Below, piece after piece: positions 18,120 through 25,001 of a stretch of DNA of 64,000 bases (position 1 is the stretch's first letter; each line of letters begins with the position of its first letter). Source of the stretch: an uncultured Parabacteroides sp. (GTDB lineage: Bacteria; Bacteroidota; Bacteroidia; Bacteroidales; Tannerellaceae); contig CAAGLQ010000286.1 in the NCBI GenBank assembly GCA_900770835.1, forward strand, positions 56,930-120,929. Direction: 5' to 3'. The notes beneath the pieces were generated by a model, which was not told the DNA's origin, ran no database searches, and saw only the letters and a list, made by a program, of their open reading frames with translations. A program made the position numbers and the translations under genes.

Positions 18120-19376
18120 TTACAATACCTCTTGAACACGGTACATCATGAAACCATTACGCTTTTTTTGTAAAAACTTCACGGTCTTAGTACTTACACT
18201 TTGTGTAGTATGAACCTTCTTCCCGTAAATATCCTTTAGCACCAAGCGCCCACCTGTGCTACCGAAAACAAAGCACTCCTGACCTCTATAACGCACCATG
18301 TCGTAACGTTGGATTCTCGAAGTCCCGATGAACTTTGGTGCGAGAGCGCTACGGCGCAATCCACCCTTGTTTGGTTTCATGACATGCAACGAACGCGTGT
18401 GTCTCCGGACGCAACGCATGTAATAACAATAGCCGAGTCTGATCGCATTAATATTACCGGCAATGCAGAAAGCGTCGTTCGTGTGTGATTTCGGCAATGA
18501 GGCTGTGAATCTCCGTTGCTTGGTGACATACCCATATGTTTTCCTCAAATGTACGCCATGCTGCCATAGCCTTTGACATACCAAAACAGGGATCACGCTT
18601 ATATGAGCCGCATGACGCAGGTTAACATCCGAGGATAATTTCAGCTTTATGCGTTTGGCATGGTACGCCTCGTGACAGGTCTTGCATAGCGTTACCAGGT
18701 TACGTGGGCTGTTCCCGGCCACCTTCCTGCTCTCGATATGGTGAACCTGCAAAATCTTGTCCCCACTTTTCCCCTTGCAATGGTGACAGGTATGCCCATC
18801 ACGGTATAGTACGTATTCTCTCACGTTGCTAAACTCCTTAAGCGGGCCATTCTGATACTCAGCGCCCTCTATGTCGGGATTATCCAGCTTTTGCGTGTCG
18901 AACGGAGCCACCTCGATGACAACCTTCTCAACAGGCAAGATCGAGCATACGAACTTGATGATATTCTCATGCGTGCGAACCTTCTGCTCGATGGTCGGGG
19001 CGATAAAATCCTTTCGTCCCCGGTTGTTAAAGCGCAGCTTACGATAACGGGTTTTGCGATAACGCCGTCCCCTGCGCAGTTCCCTACGGGTTGACATATT
19101 GTTCTTTACGTCCTGCCGCAGCTCGACCTCTACCCGTAACAACTCACGAGCCTCGGTGCTCGCGGAAATACCCAAATGCTCACTGGCCGAGTCCATTCCA
19201 AGCGTGACAGGTTGTGTCCGCAAGGTTGTTTCCCTATCCATTTGGATAGTGAAAGGTGTCCGGTGAACGACATGCGCCTCACCGTTCTTCAGCCACCAAC
19301 GCACTTTCCCGAACCTTCTCGTCGGCATCAGCGGCTTGCCCTCCTTGCTCAACACGTAAACGTAACCGTTTTCCAT
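18120..19376 (-). CDS. iscB: IscB RNA-guided nuclease (RRXRR, RuvC, HNH)
   Basis: A 418-residue IscB, the ancestor-type relative of Cas9, expected to cut DNA guided by an omega-RNA. The RRXRR-type N-terminus contains MPTRRFGKVRWWLKNGEA (17-34). RuvC-I is VTLGMDSASEHLG (Asp62). An Arg-rich bridge helix (RRELRRGRRYRKTRYRKLR) follows. RuvC-II is KVVIEVAPF (Glu). The HNH region is CHHCKGKSGDKILQVHHIES...NLVTLCKTCHEAYH, with both zinc-type Cys pairs and His-Asn-His present. RuvC-III is KSHTNDAFCIAGN (Asp). All catalytic residues appear intact. I chose the ATG at 19376 over the TTG four codons earlier. The C-terminus (GTSRIQRYDMVRYRGQECFVFG) fits the target-adjacent-motif-binding region. Confidence 0.93.
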   Translation of the reverse strand: MENGYVYVLSKEGKPLMPTRRFGKVRWWLKNGEAHVVHRTPFTIQMDRETTLRTQPVTLGMDSASEHLGISASTEARELLRVEVELRQDVKNNMSTRRELRRGRRYRKTRYRKLRFNNRGRKDFIAPTIEQKVRTHENIIKFVCSILPVEKVVIEVAPFDTQKLDNPDIEGAEYQNGPLKEFSNVREYVLYRDGHTCHHCKGKSGDKILQVHHIESRKVAGNSPRNLVTLCKTCHEAYHAKRIKLKLSSDVNLRHAAHISVIPVLVCQRLWQHGVHLRKTYGYVTKQRRFTASLPKSHTNDAFCIAGNINAIRLGYCYYMRCVRRHTRSLHVMKPNKGGLRRSALAPKFIGTSRIQRYDMVRYRGQECFVFGSTGGRLVLKDIYGKKVHTTQSVSTKTVKFLQKKRNGFMMYRVQEVL

Positions 19377-19389
19377 TAAAAAACTCAAA

Positions 19390-19697
19390 CTTTAAATTGT
19401 TAATAACTCTCCCGCCGAGGCGGGGTTGAATGCCCATCGCTCATGTTAAGCATCGGATAAACAGCGGTAGCACTGTCTTGTGGACTTTTAACTACCGCCT
19501 TGCAGAGGTCAGGACTTGGACACAATCCTGACGTGCTTAGGCCCAGAGATAACCCTGAGCACCCCATGGTCTCACGGACTCGCCGAGTGACCATGCCGAC
19601 CAAACGATCGGTATACCTAACGTAGCCCCGCTATCAGGGCTTGAGCTAATCCCAGTCACGGACTCTCGATAGCAGAGTTTGTACTTCCGAAACTTGA
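19390..19697 (-). ncRNA. Candidate omega-RNA of IscB
   Basis: The 300-bp gene-free stretch directly upstream of iscB, on the same strand, is full of hairpins. Examples are GTCAGGA/TCCTGAC around 19520, GCGGTA/TACCGC around 19475, a CATGGTC/GACCATG stem around 19580, and CCCGCC/GGCGGG close to the gene start. In the IscB family the omega-RNA lies here and its guide is the 5' end, copied from the sequence flanking the element. That would make the guide lie in or near 19680-19697, the right copy of the inverted repeat. Exact ends are not known. Confidence 0.75.
19680..19697 (-). repeat. Right copy of the 18-bp inverted repeat, probable guide region
   Basis: Reverse complement of 18069-18086 without mismatch. 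On the minus strand it lies at the expected 5' end of the omega-RNA. Confidence 0.85.
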
Positions 19698-19731
19698 ATG
19701 TACGTTATCTTTCAAACACAAAAACAATGAA

Positions 19732-20655
19732 TCATAAGCTATCGACACCTCCTAAATCCACATTTTGATCTGCGCCCCAAGGAAGTATCGTCATATTATT
19801 GCTATCTATCACCATAGAACCACTATTGATGGTCAGGGTCAAGATATATTTAGAACCCGGTTGAAACGAGACGCTATTCGGCAAGGAAACCACATAGCTT
19901 TTCGAATCCACGGTAAACTCGACCTCCACTTCGCTGGCACCACCCGTTGCAAAAGGAACCGCGATGATAGCCGGCAAATTAGCTGTCCAACCGCTCGGTT
20001 GAATGGTCAAGTTACAAGTGTGCGTATAGGCATCATATGCGGTTGGAGTGATCGTACCCGAGGCGATGTCCATCGTACCTGAAGAAGCCCACTTGGATTG
20101 ACCCGATTTGTTTCGCACCTGGATAGCGTTCAATACGCCTGCACCGATATACCCATTCTTCTTGATATTGAAAGAGAGTACCGTCATGGCATGCTTCATC
20201 GTTAAGGCCACATTCGCATTACTGCTGGTCGCCGTCTGGGCAGACCCACTATATAGGTAGTCCGTTTGCGAGTTGATCGACACATCAACCGCCCCACCGT
20301 TCGTCACCGTGCTACTATAGGGATAGTAACCAAATACATAAGCCGGAGTTGCAGACAAGCTAACGGCAGGACTCAATGCCCACGTAGTCCCATTGAAATA
20401 GGTAACCACCTGTCCATTCACCTCGCCATAATCAGCAGAGGAGATATTACTAGATTGTTTCACAAACAATCCGATTTTGTCCGTATCGATCCAGGAGGTC
20501 TTTATGGCTTTTGTCTGGTCCGCGCTTTCCAGATAAGCTTCAACCGTTAATTGATGATCAGCCACTACAGGTATTTTCTCGTCTGAGCAGCTGCTCAAAC
20601 CCAATGCCGTGCAAAGAGAGGCGCACAGCCAGCCTTTTAGAAAAATCCTTGTCAT
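19732..20655 (-). CDS. Fimbrillin-like lipoprotein
   Basis: A 307-residue lipoprotein (signal MTRIFLKGWLCASLCTALGLSSC, lipidated Cys23) with the Mfa-like/fimbrillin fold signatures. These are KIGLFVKQSSN, YVFGYYPYSSTVTNGGAVDV, TDYLYSGSA, VALTMKHAMTVLSFNIKKNGYIGAG and the final KYILTLTINSGSMVI...ILPWG. It has its own consensus promoter. It probably encodes a surface fimbrial subunit or anchor. The IscB element starts 34 bp beyond its stop codon. Confidence 0.85.
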   Translation of the reverse strand: MTRIFLKGWLCASLCTALGLSSCSDEKIPVVADHQLTVEAYLESADQTKAIKTSWIDTDKIGLFVKQSSNISSADYGEVNGQVVTYFNGTTWALSPAVSLSATPAYVFGYYPYSSTVTNGGAVDVSINSQTDYLYSGSAQTATSSNANVALTMKHAMTVLSFNIKKNGYIGAGVLNAIQVRNKSGQSKWASSGTMDIASGTITPTAYDAYTHTCNLTIQPSGWTANLPAIIAVPFATGGASEVEVEFTVDSKSYVVSLPNSVSFQPGSKYILTLTINSGSMVIDSNNMTILPWGADQNVDLGGVDSL

Positions 20656-20677
20656 AGTTTCAGGTTTTGAATTTACG

Positions 20678-20708
20678 CGAAAGTAGCCCTTTTCGATGAA
20701 TTGCCCAA
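20678..20708 (-). promoter_or_regulatory. Promoter of the 19732 fimbrillin-like gene
   Basis: On the minus strand TTG (20706-20708), a 20-bp spacer and TACTTTCG (20678-20685). Confidence 0.7.
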
Positions 20709-20775
20709 CCTAAATCCAAGAATTTTGCAAAAAGAACAGAAGTTTGGCTGTCACAGTCCGCTTAAGCACTGGCAT

Positions 20776-21513
20776 TTAGATAAAATCCAGCAACTCAGGG
20801 TTCACATAGTAGGGCGCAAACACCCAACGTGGCCTTTCGCCCTGTAACAACCCCAAATAAGCCCTATCTTGCACATAGAAATGGGCAACAAACCGGTCTG
20901 TACCCTTGATCCGATACAGTTGGCACCACTGATGTTGCTGTTTCACGGCAGCTGATAAGCTGACCTGCTGCCCAGCCAGGGACGCATAGCGACGCTCGAT
21001 CTGTTGTACTTCCGTCACATCCTGCTCTAAGAGCCAAAGTCGATCGAAAGTCCCCTCCTCGTGCGCAGCGCTATTTACGGTCACCCTATAGTTTAAGCCC
21101 TCTTGGGTAAGAGCCATATCCGCCCTACGGAAGCTCAAGCCACGCAGATACCAAAAACTATTGTCGGTCTCCAGATCCTTGCGTGGCGCATACCAGATCA
21201 AACGGTCCCCCTCTTGCAGCCGCTGAGGCAGTTGAGACTGTGCCTCCTGGTCCAACGTATGGCACACCCGTCGCATGGCATAGTAAGCGCTAAACTTATA
21301 CCCTCCCACAGTGGTCCAAGGAGGACACACGATCATGAACAACAGTGAGCGGAAAAAAATACCGATCAGATTGTTTGGCCGTCCATACCTAAACAGAAAA
21401 TACAAGAGATAAGCCAAAAAACCCACCAACAGACAAAGACCCCATGTCAGAAATTGCGTGGACATCTGCTCAGCATGCGCCCCCTGCAGTACAAAAGTAA
21501 AACTATCGTTCAT
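20776..21513 (-). CDS. Membrane-anchored protein of unknown function
   Basis: A product of about 245 residues; the ATG at 21513 or the one two codons earlier may be used. Two hydrophobic segments lie near residues 22-42 (FLTWGLCLLVGFLAYLLYFLF) and 50-65 (IGIFFRSLLFMIVCPPW). A soluble C-terminal domain of about 170 residues follows, with mixed helix and strand. No known motif was recognised. A -7-like TAATTTTG (minus strand, 21552-21559) lies upstream. It is transcribed away from the neighbouring small membrane protein at 21738. Confidence 0.7.
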   Translation of the reverse strand: MNDSFTFVLQGAHAEQMSTQFLTWGLCLLVGFLAYLLYFLFRYGRPNNLIGIFFRSLLFMIVCPPWTTVGGYKFSAYYAMRRVCHTLDQEAQSQLPQRLQEGDRLIWYAPRKDLETDNSFWYLRGLSFRRADMALTQEGLNYRVTVNSAAHEEGTFDRLWLLEQDVTEVQQIERRYASLAGQQVSLSAAVKQQHQWCQLYRIKGTDRFVAHFYVQDRAYLGLLQGERPRWVFAPYYVNPELLDFI

Positions 21514-21551
21514 GATCAATCCGTTTTAAACAAACCATAAAACTGGCTATA

Positions 21552-21559
21552 CAAAATTA
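21552..21559 (-). promoter_or_regulatory. -7 element for the 20776 gene
   Basis: TAATTTTG on the minus strand, about 40 bp before the start codon. A TTTG lies upstream but at a long 24-bp spacing. Confidence 0.45.
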
Positions 21560-21713
21560 GCCAGTTTTCCAGAAATCAGCTACCAAAGCCAACAGAAACA
21601 ATCCATATTACCTAAGATTAAATACTATTTAACAGACCAAAACAGTAACCCAATTTTTTGGCAAAGTCACCCTTATAATACCCCAAATAAGAGCTGTTAT
21701 CCAAAATAATACC

Positions 21714-21721
21714 TACCTTTG
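21714..21721 (+). promoter_or_regulatory. -7 element for the 21738 gene
   Basis: TACCTTTG, 16 bp before the ATG; no clear -33 at the normal spacing. Confidence 0.5.
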
Positions 21722-21737
21722 TAACAAAATTATCACG

Positions 21738-22169
21738 ATGGAAACAACCGAAACCTCTATGACCTACACGAGCGACTCGTTTCAGCTCACACCAGTCCGG
21801 TTCTACGCCTGCCTGGGCATCTACCTCTTTGCCTTCTTTTTCAAGGCGCAAGTACTTTCCCTATTTTGGGGAGCCTTCTTATTTGCGATGCTCTATGACC
21901 TATCCAAACAGTCTAATAAATACAAGCGTAAAGCACTTCCCCTACTGTTTCGGCTACTCCTATGTGCGCTATTCACCTACGGCCTGGCACTGGGACAGAT
22001 TCCCGCTGTTTGCTGTGGCAACCTCTTAGCCGCACTCTATGTCTGGTACTCTCCCTGTCCCAAGTCTATATCCAGTGAGGATATCCAACGATACCGTTGG
22101 ATCACCCTACTGGCCATCCTCTTCATGAGCATCACGCTATTCACCAATGGTATTATAATCAACTCTTAA
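21738..22169 (+). CDS. Small multi-pass membrane protein, unknown function
   Basis: 143 residues with about four hydrophobic segments: VRFYACLGIYLFAFFFKA, SLFWGAFLFAMLYDL, LPLLFRLLLCALFTYGLAL and WITLLAILFMSITLF. No family was recognised. It is followed after 11 bp by the zincin-like gene on the same strand, so the pair is probably one operon. Confidence 0.7.
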   Translation: METTETSMTYTSDSFQLTPVRFYACLGIYLFAFFFKAQVLSLFWGAFLFAMLYDLSKQSNKYKRKALPLLFRLLLCALFTYGLALGQIPAVCCGNLLAALYVWYSPCPKSISSEDIQRYRWITLLAILFMSITLFTNGIIINS

Positions 22170-22180
22170 CCCAGCACCCT

Positions 22181-23200
22181 ATGAAACCCGACAAATCATT
22201 AGAATTCGTCAGTGCGCCATCCACCTATAACGACGCCTACAAACAAGCCATCCAGGAGGCCCGTCAATGGGTACTCGACTGGTATGATAAGCGTGCGACA
22301 CGCACCAACCCCGCAACCGGTAAGCCTTTTGTCAGCCAAGAGCAACTACAGCAGATTCATGATCGGTTAGCCCATGTCAAGGTCATCACCGGAAAAGATA
22401 GTTATGTCCAATTGATGAACCTAATCGTACGAGGCAAAATCAAGGACGGCGAGCTATCATTTGAAGAGGTCAAACAGACCGACAGTCAAGAAGAGGAGAT
22501 GAGCCACGAGGAGCAGATTAATCTCGTCCAGCAGTATAAGCAATACAGCAAAAAGATTGGTGGATTCTACATACCCGATTTAGGTGAGACCGTCATCGCC
22601 ATTAACGATGACACGATACTGAGAGGCAATCTCCAATATGACAAAACCAAGTTCCAACAGGTATGTGGTAACATCAAGCAGATCGCCGTCCATGAGCTCT
22701 CCCATGCCGCCACCTTCGATTCCGAGCTAAACGATCCCATGGAAGCCATCCTGACCGATGGGCGAGAGCTGATCGATTATTGGGATAATCCGGACGAGGT
22801 ACGTTCTCGACTCAATGAGTTTCGTTTAAATATGGGCCTAACACCCGATCAATTCGTCACGCCTGAACAGGTCCAGCAGATGCGACAAGAGAGTTTCAAT
22901 AACGACCAGCGAAGCAAGCAACAAATCGATCAATTAGACAAAACGAAGATCAAGACCTACGACCAACTCCCCTTCGACATCAAAGGATACGACCCAGTCC
23001 TGTTCAAGCGCTATTCGGACACCGATATCCAGCAGATGTTGAATGAGGTCGCCCAAAACCGGTCGTTGGATGAATTAGATGCGGAGCACGCACAAGCCGC
23101 ACCCGATAGGGTAGCCAGCCATCGGTTCGCAATGCAAACCCCGTCCCAAAATGAGGCAACACGGACCCAATCCCGCCAATACCATAACCGATTGGGGTAA
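22181..23200 (+). CDS. Zincin-like putative metalloprotease
   Basis: 339 residues. The HExxH zinc-binding motif is clear: KQIAVHELSHAATF with His171, Glu172 and His175. It follows a strand pair typical of zincins (GFYIPDLGETVIAIND). A third ligand may come from the acidic stretch that follows (WDNPDEVRSRLNEFR). The protein is rich in Gln and Asp with a disordered tail, and it has no signal peptide, so it is probably cytoplasmic. I chose the ATG at 22181 because upstream in-frame starts lie inside the preceding gene. Such cytoplasmic zincins are common on mobile elements. It is convergent with a beta-solenoid protein gene that ends 3 bp away. The substrate is unknown. Confidence 0.75.
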   Translation: MKPDKSLEFVSAPSTYNDAYKQAIQEARQWVLDWYDKRATRTNPATGKPFVSQEQLQQIHDRLAHVKVITGKDSYVQLMNLIVRGKIKDGELSFEEVKQTDSQEEEMSHEEQINLVQQYKQYSKKIGGFYIPDLGETVIAINDDTILRGNLQYDKTKFQQVCGNIKQIAVHELSHAATFDSELNDPMEAILTDGRELIDYWDNPDEVRSRLNEFRLNMGLTPDQFVTPEQVQQMRQESFNNDQRSKQQIDQLDKTKIKTYDQLPFDIKGYDPVLFKRYSDTDIQQMLNEVAQNRSLDELDAEHAQAAPDRVASHRFAMQTPSQNEATRTQSRQYHNRLG

Positions 23201-23203
23201 GGG

Positions 23204-24925
23204 TTACATGCGCAATCCTTTGGCAGAGCGCTGTGACTCTGCCTCTTCGAGCTTGTCCGCTTCAGACTTTGCCACATAAGGTTTAAGGCTGGCATTCGGT
23301 CGTGGATCCGACTTACGTCCAATAATCTCTTTGTATTGGGCACACTCCACCACCTTCTCAAGCGGCTCCGGCATCCGCTGGCCATGCACCACCACTTGCG
23401 AAACATTTTGAGTAAACGCCACCGCCTCCTCATAGGTCTCCGCTTTCGTATTGGGACCAACCAGATAAACAGCCGCCTGCTCCCTAACCGTTGCCTGCGC
23501 ATGGTCGGTAATCACCGACATCACCTGATCCTTCACGGCAATGGTCGTATTTTTATAGCCATGCACCAGCGTGTTACCACCCGCCTCGATACGGTTGTTC
23601 TCCGTACCGAACAGCACCGCCTTGCCATCCCCAAACAAGACCGAGTCACCCCGTCCAATGCCGATAGCGTTCTGATGGAAGAAACAGGTATTAGAATCAA
23701 TCACCCCTACCGTATCCTCGTAGAAATGACCCCGAGCATCGGAACAGAGCGGTTGATAAACCATGTTGTTCCCAAACACATGATAATCCATCGCCGTCGT
23801 AAATTGCGGCACATACTCATGGTCAAACATGTAGAACCCATTATTGATCAGTGTCCGCTCTTTGAAGAGAAAACGCAGATAGTCAGGATGCATCCCTTCG
23901 GCAAACAGATCGAGGTACACCGAGCAGATCGAGGAAGCCAGCTGCTCCTCGGATTGCGCCTCTTTGATCTTATCCCGTAACCAGTTGGAAAGCTGCGGAC
24001 GCTCCAATTGGTTCGCAATGGAGTTACAAACCTTCTTCTCATCCTCCAATTGCATCCGGCAATAGCGTGCCCTCACCGGGTTGATCGTCCGACACAAGAA
24101 ACGTTTCATGGCCCGAGGATCCGTAAGCAGCACATGCTTCAATCGGGTGGTGTTATTAAACTTCGGCATGAGCGCCGGATGCTCGATATCCTCAAAGATG
24201 ATCGAGTTGCCACTGAGTGTCAGCCGACGCGGTTGCTGATTCAAGCAGATCGTGCTAAACCCAAACATACTAACCGTCACTCCCTCGCCCATCACTACAC
24301 CCCTTGCGCAATCAGTACCGATGAAACTACTGGTATCAAACAGCTGCGCCATGGAGTGATGTTGCGCATAGACCTGCGTAGAGCCCTTGGCCACACAACC
24401 CGCATACTGCTCCAAGTTGACAATTGCGTTCTTGCGGCTCTCCAAGACACTCTCATGTTTGCAGTTGACAACACCACTGCCCACCGTCAGCGCCAAGGTT
24501 TTCGCCCAGAGGGTCACATTGCCCGACCGGATCAGCAGAAACTCCTGCTTGTAGGAACAGAGTGTCGCATGCACATGCTCAGGAATACGCAGCTCGACGG
24601 TCGGTGCGTCGTGACTCAGCAACACCAATGCCTCCTTATCCGGATCCACCTCCTCAAACTCAACCAAAGACTCATCCGGATTGACGATCAGGTTATGAGC
24701 ACGGAGATCCTCCTGCGTAAATGTATCGGTCAACAGCGGGATGATCGGTTCACCGATCGCCTCGACCAGCAGCTCCGCGGAGGAGTGCACATGATCAATC
24801 AGGTGGCTCGCCTGTTTGATATTTTGCATGACGCAATAAAACTGATATAACTCCTCACGGAAGCCATTCTGCTGGGCCTCCCTGATCCGCTTAGACATCG
24901 CCTGTTTGAAACCCTCTATGTCCAT
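23204..24925 (-). CDS. Beta-solenoid-like protein, paralogue 1
   Basis: 573 residues with no signal peptide. Two long stretches are made of short hydrophobic strands at 8-12 residue intervals: residues about 115-240 and 370-500 (DSVLFGDGKAVLFGTENN, GGNTLVHGYKNTTIAV, QATVREQAAVYLVG). A helical insert lies between (about 270-345). This suggests a parallel beta-helix or solenoid. The N-terminal part shares a motif with the 49865 gene: FTQEDLRAHNLIVN here, FDHKQLIAHNLHVN there. The C-terminus is charged and probably disordered. No enzyme motif was found and the function is unknown. It has its own consensus promoter and is transcribed toward a zincin gene. Confidence 0.75.
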   Translation of the reverse strand: MDIEGFKQAMSKRIREAQQNGFREELYQFYCVMQNIKQASHLIDHVHSSAELLVEAIGEPIIPLLTDTFTQEDLRAHNLIVNPDESLVEFEEVDPDKEALVLLSHDAPTVELRIPEHVHATLCSYKQEFLLIRSGNVTLWAKTLALTVGSGVVNCKHESVLESRKNAIVNLEQYAGCVAKGSTQVYAQHHSMAQLFDTSSFIGTDCARGVVMGEGVTVSMFGFSTICLNQQPRRLTLSGNSIIFEDIEHPALMPKFNNTTRLKHVLLTDPRAMKRFLCRTINPVRARYCRMQLEDEKKVCNSIANQLERPQLSNWLRDKIKEAQSEEQLASSICSVYLDLFAEGMHPDYLRFLFKERTLINNGFYMFDHEYVPQFTTAMDYHVFGNNMVYQPLCSDARGHFYEDTVGVIDSNTCFFHQNAIGIGRGDSVLFGDGKAVLFGTENNRIEAGGNTLVHGYKNTTIAVKDQVMSVITDHAQATVREQAAVYLVGPNTKAETYEEAVAFTQNVSQVVVHGQRMPEPLEKVVECAQYKEIIGRKSDPRPNASLKPYVAKSEADKLEEAESQRSAKGLRM

Positions 24926-24956
24926 CTTTCAACACGCATTTAAAAATTCGATACGG

Positions 24957-24987
24957 CAAAGTTATGTGTTTGACCAAACCCTATCAA
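24957..24987 (-). promoter_or_regulatory. Promoter of the 23204 gene
   Basis: On the minus strand TTG (24985-24987), a 20-bp spacer and TAACTTTG (24957-24964). Confidence 0.7.
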
Positions 24988-25001
24988 TAGTAGAAAACAG
25001 A

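Larger units (their letters stand above)
18069..19697 (-). mobile_element. IscB element bounded by 18-bp inverted repeat
   Basis: The unit holds iscB and the structured region upstream of it, bounded by TCAAGTTTCGGAAGTACA at 18069-18086 and its exact reverse complement at 19680-19697. No target-site duplication is visible outside the repeats (TATTGAC on one side, ATGTACG on the other). No TnpA is encoded, so any movement would need a transposase in trans. The element separates two fimbrillin-like genes. Confidence 0.6.

Noticed and set aside
18069..19697. Terminal inverted repeats of a DDE-type transposon
   Set aside because: No transposase of that type and no target-site duplication next to the repeats.
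23336..24850. Antisense frames of 214 and 280 codons opposite the beta-solenoid gene
   Set aside because: They are His/Arg-rich shadows of the real gene with no start context or homology.
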